64,000 bases of DNA from Leptolyngbya sp. KIOST-1. GTDB lineage: Bacteria; Cyanobacteriota; Cyanobacteriia; Phormidesmidales; Phormidesmidaceae. The notes beneath the pieces are model-generated. The model did no database searches and was not told where the DNA came from. It worked only from the letters and a program-made list of their open reading frames with translations. This document shows positions 1-7,815 of the stretch, piece after piece (position 1 is the first letter of the stretch; every line of letters starts with the position of its first letter). Made by a program: the position numbers and the translations under genes. The stretch covers positions 1,860,001 to 1,924,000 of the forward strand of contig NZ_JQFA01000002.1 of NCBI RefSeq assembly GCF_000763385.1. Reading direction: 5' to 3'.

Positions 1-18
1 TTATTCCCAGCCCCGGGT

Positions 19-462
19 CTAGCCGACGACGCGGCGCAAGAAGTGAAGCCGCTCATTTAACCCCATGGTATTGAGCCGAGCCAGCAGGGTCTGGGTTCGG
101 GTAGAACCATTCTGGCAGGTCGCCAGGGGCAGACGGCTGGCGGGCATCAGATGAAAAAGCCGGTGCCAGAAGGCCAGCTTCATGTTGGGGTTGAGCCCCC
201 GGTAGGCGTGGGTAAAGCGCGTGTCGGCCCCGGCCAGAATGTCGCGCAGGATGGCCGCCTGGTCCTCGCGATCGACCTGCTGAATCTGACTGAGCAACTG
301 CTGGACCGCCTGGGAGAAAAGCGCCACCGGGGCAATGGCAGCAAAGGCCTGGCCCAGGGTGTCGTAGGTCTGCCAGAGCACGGCAATCTTACAGTCCACA
401 TCAACGGCCTCAAAGGCTTGAACGGCTTGCTCAAACTGAAGGCGGACATCTGTAGCGGTCAT
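19..462 (-). CDS. Helical carotenoid protein (OCP N-terminal domain homologue)
   Basis: The 147-residue product matches the all-helical N-terminal domain of orange carotenoid protein and has no C-terminal NTF2-like domain, so it belongs to the stand-alone helical carotenoid protein (HCP) group. The segment reading LAFWHRLFHLM near residue 100 corresponds to the conserved LGFWYRLGELM stretch of OCP. Family members bind a keto-carotenoid and act in singlet-oxygen quenching or phycobilisome photoprotection. The start was set at MTATDV because AGAGGA lies just upstream in mRNA sense. A longer reading frame upstream has no family similarity. The HCP subtype and bound carotenoid cannot be assigned here. 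Confidence 0.85.
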   Translation of the reverse strand: MTATDVRLQFEQAVQAFEAVDVDCKIAVLWQTYDTLGQAFAAIAPVALFSQAVQQLLSQIQQVDREDQAAILRDILAGADTRFTHAYRGLNPNMKLAFWHRLFHLMPASRLPLATCQNGSTRTQTLLARLNTMGLNERLHFLRRVVG

Positions 463-917
463 GGTAGGGTTCCTCTGGAGGTTTGTTATAGGCGGAGATG
501 AAAATGTGACAGCACAGGGCAAGTGCGCTGTCAAACTCGGAGCGATCGCGGGGCGTTAAATCCCCTGCTGTTGGTTGCTAGAGCTAAAACAATGTCTTTA
601 AAGGTCGAAGCGAAAAAAACGAAGAGGAAAGGGGATCAATTCAATCGACTTTATCGTCATGTTTATATTGATCCCTGCCCTTTTTGAATCAAGAGCGTTT
701 CTTCCAAGTTTCTTTTGATTTAAAGCTTAGCCAGCCCGCCGTCGCCGCCCATCCTCCCCAAGATGAGAAAAGTTCGTCCAGTTAGGGGATTGTTGCCCGA
801 GTCACCGCCATTGTCTTTTAAGATTTAGTTACATAGCTAGGCTGCCCAGTTGCAGCGCTGGCTTCTGTAGGGTCAATCCCGTTCAGACGATTGCTTGGAG
901 TGCTGTTCTCTGGAGTT
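463..917. other. Intergenic region between divergent genes
   Basis: About 450 bases separate the divergently transcribed carotenoid-protein and bactofilin genes. The centre is AT-richer than its surroundings (about 580-720), as expected for promoters reading both ways. I see no convincing gene, hairpin terminator or recognised operator. Confidence 0.4.
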
Positions 918-1328
918 ATGAGGGCAATTCTGATGTTTAAACGTAAGTCGGCTCCGCTATTGACCTATCTGAGTCAGAAAACGGAGTTTGAAGGGGTGCT
1001 CCATGCCGAAGGCATGCTGCGGGTAGACGGCATTATCCACGGCACCGTCGATATCAAAGGCGATCTCGAAATCTCATCGTCTGGGTTGATTGAAGGGCCT
1101 GAGGTAAGGGCCCAAAACATTGTTGTGCAGGGCGTGCTGAAAGCACGGGTATTTGCCGAGGGCAAGCTCACCCTCAGCCGCACAGCTCGCTTAGAGGGCG
1201 ATGTGGTGGCCGGGGCACTGGAAATAGAGCCGGGAGCCTACTACACAGGTTATATCGAAACCCGGGATGCCAAGTCACTGCCCCCGGCCCGAGAGATGCC
1301 TGAGCTCTACGGCACAACCGAGATCTAG
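918..1328 (+). CDS. Bactofilin-family polymer-forming cytoskeletal protein
   Basis: The protein has the short-repeat right-handed beta-helix pattern of bactofilins: a lead-in around LTYLSQKTEFEGVLHAEGM, then successive rungs with spaced G, V, I and A residues up to about residue 110, and a short disordered tail. Bactofilins polymerise without nucleotide and act in cell shape, septum or envelope organisation. Two ATGs are possible. That at 918 has TGGAG seven bases upstream, and MFKRKS at 933 has AGGG upstream and looks more like the family N-terminus. The TAG stop lies within the left terminal CTAG of a dispersed repeat. Confidence 0.8.
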   Translation: MRAILMFKRKSAPLLTYLSQKTEFEGVLHAEGMLRVDGIIHGTVDIKGDLEISSSGLIEGPEVRAQNIVVQGVLKARVFAEGKLTLSRTARLEGDVVAGALEIEPGAYYTGYIETRDAKSLPPAREMPELYGTTEI

Positions 1329-1503
1329 GGGCTGTGCTCAACTAGCTGCTAAACGCTCGAAACTAAGGGTTACAGCCCCTAGCCTGTCATTTGGGTCGAG
1401 CGTGGCAAAGCTTATAGACCAAGCATTTGGCCACAGAGCATTTGGCCATAATTTGGCCATAATTGATGACGCGCCCTAGGGGCTGTGATCAGTTAGCCCC
1501 TAA
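1325..1503 (+). repeat. CTAG-ended MITE-like repeat, copy 1 with nested partial copy
   Basis: The left end reads CTAGGGGCTGTG and the main unit closes at 1476-1479 with GCGCCCTAG. The interior carries the family's two hairpins (CTAGGGGCTGT...ACAGCCCCTAG, then GGCGTGG...ACGCGCC). This copy has a short internal duplication around ATTTGGCCA. A nested mini-unit at 1476-1502 follows: CTAGGGGCT, a ten-base spacer, AGCCCCTA. Related copies lie at 23976, 39940, 42598 and, interrupted by an insertion, 34593/36001. The left CTAG holds the bactofilin stop codon. The right CTA holds the stop of the small minus-strand gene at 1500. Confidence 0.85.
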
Positions 1504-1655
1504 TCCCGCATCAGCCAGGTGATGCCTACCAGGGCAATAACCCCCAGCAGCCAGGGCGACGGCACCAGCAGTTGCCCCAGGTGCGGCAAGCTGTCGACCG
1601 CATTGGAACTCACCCAGGCGGCCACCACGCAGATAATCAGGATCACAAGTTCCAC
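1500..1655 (-). CDS. Small two-helix membrane protein, 51 aa
   Basis: Reading leftwards from a GTG at 1653-1655, the frame gives MELVILIICVVAAWVSSNAV, a short loop, then SPWLLGVIALVGITWLMRD and a stop. A consensus AGGAGG sits eight bases upstream of the GTG, which strongly supports both the gene and the start. Hydrophobic segments at about 2-14 and 35-49 suggest two short membrane helices. The family is not recognised. Its TAG stop is formed by the edge of the adjacent repeat, so the C-terminus may have been set by that insertion. Confidence 0.6.
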   Translation of the reverse strand: MELVILIICVVAAWVSSNAVDSLPHLGQLLVPSPWLLGVIALVGITWLMRD

Positions 1656-1795
1656 CGCGATCGCCTCCTGGGGGCTAGACCGTTTTCCCTGGCCGCTTTG
1701 TGTAGCTAGAGACAGTTGTAACTTCTGTCTATTATGGCTGGCGATCGCCGTAGTGAGCGATCACCATAGGGACAGATACTGTAGGAGATGGGGCC

Positions 1796-2278
1796 ATGGC
1801 GATCAAGCAGCAACAGTGGGGGGCAATGGGTCTGGTCGCCGGACTGGTCATGGGTGCTGTGGCAGCCCTGCCCACCCTGGCTCAGTCGGCCAACTTCGAA
1901 TCGTTCACCCTCGACGAAGCCACCCCCAATGCCAGCGTTAGTGGCGTCACCAACGGCATTTTTGCCCTGTCCAATATCAGTGGGCGCGATCGCACCGGCA
2001 ATATCTGCACTGGCTTTGCCGACACCAACCCCGACCACATCATGGTTCTCCAGCAGGACCTCGCTGCCCTCACCCTCCAGGTCAACAGCGGTAGTAACGA
2101 CACCAGTTTGCTGGTGCAGGGGCCCGACGGCAGCGTCCGCTGCGGCCAGGACACCGGTCGCCGCAACCCCGATGCCCGCATTCAGGATCAAAGCTGGGCC
2201 GCAGGTACCTACCGGGTTTGGGTGGGCTCCCATCACCATGGGCAGCGCTACAGTTATTCCCTCAATGTCAGCCCGTAG
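1796..2278 (+). CDS. Secreted protein with PPC-like beta-sandwich
   Basis: This 160-residue protein starts with a clear Sec signal peptide: a basic start, a hydrophobic stretch at about 10-27 (GLVAGLVMGAVAALPTLA), then AQS, suggesting cleavage near residue 30. The mature part has the layout of bacterial pre-peptidase C-terminal type domains, with the pattern LTLQVNSGSNDTSLLVQGPDGSVRC, then AGTYRVWVGS and YSYSLNVSP at the end. Such domains are non-catalytic and export-associated. Two cysteines (in NICTG and VRCGQ) could form a disulfide. The precise role is unknown. Confidence 0.65.
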   Translation: MAIKQQQWGAMGLVAGLVMGAVAALPTLAQSANFESFTLDEATPNASVSGVTNGIFALSNISGRDRTGNICTGFADTNPDHIMVLQQDLAALTLQVNSGSNDTSLLVQGPDGSVRCGQDTGRRNPDARIQDQSWAAGTYRVWVGSHHHGQRYSYSLNVSP

Positions 2279-2436
2279 TGCTGTGATTTAGAGTGGGTGT
2301 TTAGATTGAGCACCCGTGACCGTTGTCCAGGGCTCAGCGCCCCAGGGAACATGCCCAGGGAACATGCCCAGGGAAAATTTCGGCGGGAGAGTCCTGCCTG
2401 GGAGTAGGTGTGAGTCGAGGGCAAGGCCACGCTAGG

Positions 2437-3204
2437 ATGATAAAGCTGCCATTAACCCCACTGCCCGTGCTGAAGACTCTGCTTGCCGACTTTCGTATCG
2501 TTTTCGAACGTGACCCAGCGGCCCGCAACTGGCTGGAGGTACTCACCTGCTACCCCGGTTTCCACGCCCTAACGCTGCACCGATTTAGCCACTGGCTCTG
2601 GCACCTGGGTTTGCCGCTAGTCCCTCGCCTGATCTCCCACCTGGCCCGATTTTTAACCGGTATCGAGATTCACCCCGGCGCCACCATTGGCAAGGCCGTC
2701 TTTATTGACCACGGCATGGGAGTCGTGATCGGCGAAACCGCCATTGTGGGCGACTACGCCCTGATCTACCAGGGGGTGACCCTGGGCGGCACCGGCAAAG
2801 AAGTGGGCAAACGCCACCCAACCCTGGGAGACAATGTCGTCGTTGGGGCTGGCGCAAAAGTGCTGGGCAACATTTATGTGGGCCACAACGTGCGTATTGG
2901 CGCGGGGTCGGTCGTCCTGCGGGAAGTTCCCTCCGATTGCACCGTAGTGGGGGTGCCAGGGCGAGTTGTCTACCGGGCCGGGGAACGGGTCGACCCTCTG
3001 GAGCACGGCAGTCTGCCCGACTCCGAGGCCCAGGTCATTCGCGCCCTGCTCGATCGCATTGAAGCGCTCGAAAAAGAAGTGCAGGCGATCGGTCAGACCC
3101 GTCTTCAGCCAGTGTTAGCTGGGGCTGTCACTGCAAAAGACAACACCTACTGCCGCCTGCAAGATCGCGTGATCGAAGAGTTTTTAGACGGTAGCGGCAT
3201 TTAA
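2437..3204 (+). CDS. cysE: Serine O-acetyltransferase
   Basis: The enzyme acetylates L-serine with acetyl-CoA, the first step of cysteine synthesis, in the cytosol. The N-terminal helical domain ([22 protein letters not shown]) is followed by left-handed beta-helix hexapeptide repeats, including [22 protein letters not shown] and [21 protein letters not shown], which contain the active-site His and Asp residues. The start at ATG 2437 gives about 255 residues. A GTG at 2467 would give the family's typical shorter N-terminus. A longer upstream frame is judged non-coding and holds two direct copies of CAGGGAACATGCC. A C-terminal helical extension of about 60 residues follows the catalytic domain. 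Confidence 0.92.
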   Translation: MIKLPLTPLPVLKTLLADFRIVFERDPAARNWLEVLTCYPGFHALTLHRFSHWLWHLGLPLVPRLISHLARFLTGIEIHPGATIGKAVFIDHGMGVVIGETAIVGDYALIYQGVTLGGTGKEVGKRHPTLGDNVVVGAGAKVLGNIYVGHNVRIGAGSVVLREVPSDCTVVGVPGRVVYRAGERVDPLEHGSLPDSEAQVIRALLDRIEALEKEVQAIGQTRLQPVLAGAVTAKDNTYCRLQDRVIEEFLDGSGI

Positions 3205-3237
3205 CCACTCAAGACATCCCTGGCTACCAAACAGAAA

Positions 3238-3294
3238 AATAAAAAACGGATCCACTGATTGCTTTCGCAACAATAACTGGATCCGTTTTTTATT
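3238..3294. terminator. Perfect 17-bp inverted repeat, bidirectional terminator
   Basis: The arms AATAAAAAACGGATCCA (3238-3254) and TGGATCCGTTTTTTATT (3278-3294) are exact reverse complements around a 23-base loop. The T-run ends the plus-strand cysE transcript, and the matching A-run gives a U-run on the other strand, so it can act both ways. Confidence 0.85.
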
Positions 3295-3883
3295 CCCAAG
3301 CAATTTCATATAGAAGGCCTCCGGGGCGATACTGAATTTTTCCTGCCCGCCGCCATCAAAATGTGAGGGTTCTGTCACACAAAGCCAGCCGCCACTTCGG
3401 TGTTTTTACCCCTTACTGTCGAGTAAAGCGGCTCTAAATGTCCCTGCGGCAGCTGATCGCACCCCATCCCCTAGCTCAGCCTGAGTCAGTAGACACAGCC
3501 TAAAAGTAGTCTGTTTGTTCTATCGAATCAATGCTTTGAACGCGGTGGTCGGCCTCATTTGATCCTAGTTTTAGGCCCTAAAGTTAGGCCTTTCAGCCGA
3601 TTCAATTGGTCTGTCTAAAAGTTGGGGTGGTACATCACCGGATATTGCAGTTAAAATTGAAAAGCTTCGGCTCCGCTAATGTATTCCTCCCGGTAGAGGC
3701 GGCAGCGGGCTGAGCGATCGGCTCAAGATCGGTTCTGTGGACTGCCTAGCTGCTTAGGCTCATAGCATTCGATCGCCAAAACTAGATCCGCACTTTTTCG
3801 GAACTGTGGGCATCTAACTAAGAGAGCTGTTAATCTGATCACAGTCTTTGTCTTTCATCCCTAAGGAGCACGAGGATCGCGGC
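3295..3883. other. Long intergenic leader upstream of sigA
   Basis: Nearly 590 bases lie before sigA and no supported gene is present. The stretch at about 3480-3790 is AT-richer and probably holds several promoters for sigA, as is common for the primary sigma factor. A TTG-initiated extension of the sigA frame at 3848 exists, but the ATG at 3884 fits the family. No riboswitch or conserved RNA was recognised. Confidence 0.4.
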
Positions 3884-5029
3884 ATGACCCAAGCAAATCA
3901 TCTGCTCGGCACCATCGACCCTGACACTGAGCTCGATCTACTGATCGACGGCAGCGACAATGATGGCGACGAGAATTTTGTTGCTCAAGATGACGAGGCC
4001 GGCGCCGATGAAAAAGCGCCTAAGGGGAAAGTAACCCGCCGCCGCACTCAGACCAAAAAGCGTCACTACACCGAAGACTCCATTCGTCTCTACCTCCAGG
4101 AAATTGGCCGCATTCGCCTGCTGCGGGCCGAAGAGGAAATTGAACTGGCTAGAAAGATTGCCGATCTGCTCAAGCTAGAGCGCATCTTCGATGAACTGGC
4201 CGATGCCCTCGATCGCGATCCCTACGACGCCGAGTGGGCCGAAGCCGTCAGCAAAGACGAAGGCGAAAACTACAGCCTGGCCAGCTTCCGCCACCGTTTG
4301 CACATCGGTCGCCGTGCCAAAGACAAGATGGTGCAGTCGAACCTCCGTCTGGTGGTTTCGATCGCTAAAAAATACATGAACCGCGGTCTCTCCTTCCAGG
4401 ATTTGATCCAGGAAGGCAGCCTGGGTCTGATTCGGGCCGCCGAGAAATTTGACCACGAAAAGGGCTACAAGTTCTCCACCTACGCCACCTGGTGGATTCG
4501 TCAGGCCATTACCCGGGCGATCGCCGACCAGTCGCGCACCATTCGTCTGCCGGTGCACCTCTACGAAACCATCTCCCGCATCAAAAAAACCACCAAGCTG
4601 CTCTCCCAGGAACTGGGCCGCAAGCCAACCGAAGAGGAAATCGCCACTCGCATGGAGATGACCATCGAGAAGCTGCGATTCATTGCCAAATCAGCCCAGC
4701 TGCCGATCTCCCTCGAAACACCGATCGGCAAAGAAGAGGATTCTCGCCTGGGTGACTTTATTGAATCTGACGGCGAAACCCCAGAGGACCAGGTATCTAA
4801 GAGCCTGCTGCGGGAAGATCTCGAAAGCGTGCTGGGTACCCTTAGCCCCCGCGAGCGGGACGTTCTGCGTCTGCGCTACGGCCTTGACGATGGCCGGATG
4901 AAGACCCTGGAGGAAATTGGACAGATTTTTAACGTCACCCGGGAGCGCATCCGTCAGATTGAGGCCAAGGCCCTCCGCAAGCTGCGCCACCCCAACCGCA
5001 ACAGCATTTTGAAAGAATACATCCGCTAG
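3884..5029 (+). CDS. sigA: Primary RNA polymerase sigma factor (group 1)
   Basis: The 381-residue protein is the housekeeping sigma-70 factor. An acidic N-terminal stretch (residues 1-45) precedes a basic patch and region 1.2 (about 61-95). Region 2 spans about 147-217 with the invariant [18 protein letters not shown] and [15 protein letters not shown] segments. Region 3 spans about 226-303. Region 4 carries the helix-turn-helix at 341-368 ([20 protein letters not shown]). It directs core polymerase to -10/-35 promoters. The gene stands alone and ends at a strong terminator at 5106. A second, shorter sigma factor is at 23023. Confidence 0.95.
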   Translation: MTQANHLLGTIDPDTELDLLIDGSDNDGDENFVAQDDEAGADEKAPKGKVTRRRTQTKKRHYTEDSIRLYLQEIGRIRLLRAEEEIELARKIADLLKLERIFDELADALDRDPYDAEWAEAVSKDEGENYSLASFRHRLHIGRRAKDKMVQSNLRLVVSIAKKYMNRGLSFQDLIQEGSLGLIRAAEKFDHEKGYKFSTYATWWIRQAITRAIADQSRTIRLPVHLYETISRIKKTTKLLSQELGRKPTEEEIATRMEMTIEKLRFIAKSAQLPISLETPIGKEEDSRLGDFIESDGETPEDQVSKSLLREDLESVLGTLSPRERDVLRLRYGLDDGRMKTLEEIGQIFNVTRERIRQIEAKALRKLRHPNRNSILKEYIR

Positions 5030-5105
5030 GGATTCATTAGGGCTTGTTCAGGCTGTCCTGAAACCGCAAGGCCTGAAACCGCAAGTATGTGATGTTGTTG
5101 AGAAG

Positions 5106-5130
5106 AGGCTGCCCTGGGGCAGCCTTTTTT
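5106..5130 (+). terminator. Rho-independent terminator of sigA
   Basis: AGGCTGCC (5106-5113) pairs with GGCAGCCT (5118-5125) across a four-base loop and is followed by a T-run to 5130. A tandem copy of CTGAAACCGCAAG lies between the stop codon and this hairpin. Confidence 0.9.
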
Positions 5131-5224
5131 GTGATCAAGCGTTGGTCGGAGTATTTTCCAAAGAATGCCAGGGGGTAGATTTATCAAATTTTTGCTGCTA
5201 AAGTGGACAGATTGGCGCCCAGTT

Positions 5225-5238
5225 GGTACACTTGTTCC
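5225..5238 (+). promoter_or_regulatory. LexA operator (cyanobacterial SOS-box type)
   Basis: GGTACACTTGTTCC fits the cyanobacterial LexA-box pattern RGTACNNNDGTWCB at every position and ends 32 bases before the lexA start. Autoregulation of lexA is therefore likely. The site was read directly; its function is inferred from family knowledge. Confidence 0.7.
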
Positions 5239-5270
5239 ATGAAATGACGTTGATGCTGTGGCTAACTCCT

Positions 5271-5885
5271 ATGGAACCTCTTACAACTGCCCAACAAGAA
5301 CTCTATGACTGGCTAATTGACTATATTCGAGCCAATCAGCACTCTCCGTCTATTCGCCAGATGATGCGGGCTATGAACCTGCGCTCCCCAGCACCGATTC
5401 AGAGCCGTCTGGAGCACCTTAAAAATAAGGGCTATATCGAGTGGAGCGAGGGCAAGGCCCGCACCATCCGGGTACGCGACGATGTCCGAGGTGTGCCCAT
5501 CCTTGGCACTATTGCCGCTGGTTTTGTCAATGAAGCCTTCACCGACAGCGTTGAACGCCTCGACCTCAACGGTCTGCCGATCCAGTCGGGCGACTACGCC
5601 CTGAAGGTTACCGGAGACAGCATGATTGAGGCGATGATTCAGGACGGCGATGTCGTCATCATGCGCCCGGTGAAAGACCCTCAGGGCATCCGGGAGGGGA
5701 CCATCGTCGCTGCCCGGGTGGAGAGTGGTACCACCCTCAAGTCCTTCCACCGCCAGGGCAATCAGGTACAGCTCAAGCCTGCCAACCCGAACTACCCGGT
5801 CATGGAGTTTCCCGCTGACCTTGTCGATGTACAGGGTCGGTTGATTGCCGTATGGCGCGGTATTGACCCAGATTTCGCTGTTTAG
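5271..5885 (+). CDS. lexA: LexA repressor / S24-family protein
   Basis: The 204-residue protein has an N-terminal winged helix (about 1-65, with SIRQMMRAMNLRSPAPIQSRLEHL as the recognition region) and a C-terminal S24 peptidase-like domain. The Ala-Gly cleavage pair is present at 83-84 (IAAGF), the catalytic serine at 117 (GDSM) and the lysine at 157 (TTLKSFH). It therefore looks able to self-cleave, unlike the Synechocystis 6803 homologue, which is reported to have lost these features. The start at MEPLTTAQQ was chosen by family alignment. A LexA-box lies just upstream and a terminator follows at 5918. Confidence 0.93.
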   Translation: MEPLTTAQQELYDWLIDYIRANQHSPSIRQMMRAMNLRSPAPIQSRLEHLKNKGYIEWSEGKARTIRVRDDVRGVPILGTIAAGFVNEAFTDSVERLDLNGLPIQSGDYALKVTGDSMIEAMIQDGDVVIMRPVKDPQGIREGTIVAARVESGTTLKSFHRQGNQVQLKPANPNYPVMEFPADLVDVQGRLIAVWRGIDPDFAV

Positions 5886-5917
5886 AGGCCCTGTACAACC
5901 TATCCACAGTTCCTATT

Positions 5918-5948
5918 CCGCTGTTGTGTTTGGCAACAGCGGTTTTTT
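5918..5948 (+). terminator. Terminator of lexA
   Basis: CCGCTGTTG (5918-5926) pairs perfectly with CAACAGCGG (5934-5942) around a seven-base loop and is followed by six T. Confidence 0.92.
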
Positions 5949-6000
5949 CCTGGGCCAGACCGTCGTCAGCCGGTGGCCTTACTTCAGCCGGGATAGACAG

Positions 6001-6600
6001 TCACAGACGCTGCCTCAAGGCCGAGAGTTTGGTCAGCAGCCAGCCCATCGGGGTTGAGGGCGGAGTTTGTGTTGGCTCGGCTTCTGCTGTCACCTCGACA
6101 TCCGTTTGAGGGGGATGGTTGAGGCGGTAGAGACAGGCCAGCAGCGTTTCTCGCACCGACTCGTGGGTGTACTCATCGTCGGGATGAGGGGGCTGCCCCG
6201 GCTGCTGGAAGTGGGGGCGGCTGTCGTACAGTTGCCCCCAGGTAACATCGGCCTGTCGCACTAGTTCGTAAAAAGTGGCGGGCGATCGCAGAATCGTTTC
6301 CAACAAATCCTTCACGGCCCCAGCTGGATCCTGCACGTGCTGGCTCAGGCGGGCCTCGTCATCCCAGAGCCACTGGGCCAGCACCCGGTACAGCGCCCCA
6401 GGTCCGTCAACCAGGGAGTCCTTCAGCGCCTGCTGGGCTCCGTGCCTGGTCTGCACCAGTCGGGGCACAGGCGATTCGCCCTGCATGAAGTTGCCCGCCT
6501 CCTGGCCAATCGCATCGGCCAGGGTAAAGGGACGGCTCAGGCGCAGCTCCTGCTGAATTGCGTGACTGTCGGGGGTCCGGTCGTCGGGATCAGCGGCCAT
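6001..6600 (-). CDS. Uncharacterised cyanobacterial protein, 199 aa
   Basis: I do not recognise a named family. The protein is soluble and mostly helical, with an acidic N-terminus, a central conserved-looking block (GALYRVLAQWLWDDEARLSQHVQDP, then LLETILRSPATFYELVRQADVTW) and a Pro/Thr-rich stretch at about 165-182 before a basic C-terminal helix. There is no signal peptide or membrane segment. It lies convergent with lexA and upstream of the gap before lpxD. The ATG at 6600 is the natural start. The codon use matches neighbouring genes, so it is probably real. Confidence 0.6.
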   Translation of the reverse strand: MAADPDDRTPDSHAIQQELRLSRPFTLADAIGQEAGNFMQGESPVPRLVQTRHGAQQALKDSLVDGPGALYRVLAQWLWDDEARLSQHVQDPAGAVKDLLETILRSPATFYELVRQADVTWGQLYDSRPHFQQPGQPPHPDDEYTHESVRETLLACLYRLNHPPQTDVEVTAEAEPTQTPPSTPMGWLLTKLSALRQRL

Positions 6601-6727
6601 AGGATTGTTGTTCAGAGGGCGGTTGAGCAGGATTTGCCTATCCTGCTCCTATAGCGATGGCCATTGCGTCAGGGGCATGGGTCGTGTCCTAACGGTTCTG
6701 GTGATGGCTATAGGTCAATCATGGGGG

Positions 6728-7765
6728 TTAGGGCAGGTGCTTTTGCAGGCGTTGTAGGGTTTTGTACATGTCCGGCAACCGCCGGTACACCGCAGAGGCT
6801 TTGAGGAACACGCGGTGGGGCAGGGCGGGAATGCCGGTGACAATTTCCCCTGGGGCAATGTCGCCGTGGATACCGGCTTTGGCGGTGGCGATCGCGCCGT
6901 CGCCAATCTTGGCCTGGTTGGCAATGCCGACCTGACCCGCCAAAATCACCCGGTTGCCGATGATCACACCCCCAGCCATTCCCACCTGGGCTGCCATCGC
7001 CACCCCCTGGCCCACCTGACAGCCGTGGGCAATGTGTACCAGGTTGTCGAGCTTGGTGTCGCGGCCAATGCGGGTGGTGCCGACCGCGGGGCGATCGATG
7101 GTGGTGTTGCTGCCCACCCGCACGCCGTCTTCGATCACGACAATGCCCGACTGCTCCATTTTTTCCCAGCCCTCGGCGGTGGGCACAAAGCCAAAGCCCT
7201 CGGCCCCAATTACCGCTCCGCTGTGAATGGCACAGTCTGCGCCGATCTGAGTGCGCTCATGGAGGGTGCAGTTGGCGTGCAGCACCGTGCGATCGCCCAC
7301 CTGCACCTCGGGGTAGATCACCACGTTGGGGTGAACACAAACGCCGTCCCCCAGCCTGGCCCCGGCCTGAATCACGGCATTGGCCCCAATCGAGACGTCT
7401 CTCCCGCAGATGGCGGTCGGGTCAACGACAGCACTGGGGTGAATGCCGGGGCCAGGGCGGTAGGGACTGTAGAACAGGGCAATGGCACGGGCAAAGGCCA
7501 ACCGGGGGTCAGCAGTGCTGAGCCAGGCCAGCCCTCGCTCCGTTGCCTGGGCCTGAAGGGTGGGGTTTTGGGGCAAGATCAGGGCGCTGGCCTGGGTCGT
7601 CGCCACAAAGGACGCAAATTTATCCCCCTCAATGTAGCTCAGCGTGCCTGCCGTAGCCTGGTCAACGGCGGCCACTCCAGCGATCTCGGGGTCGTGGCCG
7701 GGGTGCGTGGACAGGCTGGAGGCTGCCGTAATCTGAATCTTGTCGGCAATGGTGCTGAACTTCAT
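6728..7765 (-). CDS. lpxD: UDP-3-O-acylglucosamine N-acyltransferase
   Basis: This 345-residue enzyme adds the second acyl chain to UDP-3-O-acyl-glucosamine in lipid A synthesis. The N-terminal uridine-binding domain (about 1-100) is followed by a left-handed beta-helix of hexapeptide repeats (about 105-270, for example SIGANAVIQAGARLGDGVCVHP) and a C-terminal helix. The catalytic-His region reads NLVHIAHGCQVGQGVAMAAQ. It stands apart from other lpx genes here, as is common in cyanobacteria, many of which make simplified lipid A. The ATG start is preceded by a duplicated AGGAGCTGGGGAT-like stretch. Confidence 0.93.
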   Translation of the reverse strand: MKFSTIADKIQITAASSLSTHPGHDPEIAGVAAVDQATAGTLSYIEGDKFASFVATTQASALILPQNPTLQAQATERGLAWLSTADPRLAFARAIALFYSPYRPGPGIHPSAVVDPTAICGRDVSIGANAVIQAGARLGDGVCVHPNVVIYPEVQVGDRTVLHANCTLHERTQIGADCAIHSGAVIGAEGFGFVPTAEGWEKMEQSGIVVIEDGVRVGSNTTIDRPAVGTTRIGRDTKLDNLVHIAHGCQVGQGVAMAAQVGMAGGVIIGNRVILAGQVGIANQAKIGDGAIATAKAGIHGDIAPGEIVTGIPALPHRVFLKASAVYRRLPDMYKTLQRLQKHLP

Positions 7766-7815
7766 AGGAGCTGGGGATAGGAGCTGGGGATTAGGCCGTC
7801 AAACCAATCTGGCTT

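Noticed and set aside
6815-7780. Plus-strand ORF opposite lpxD
   Set aside because: Antisense shadow of a hexapeptide-repeat gene; no family similarity and no ribosome-binding site.
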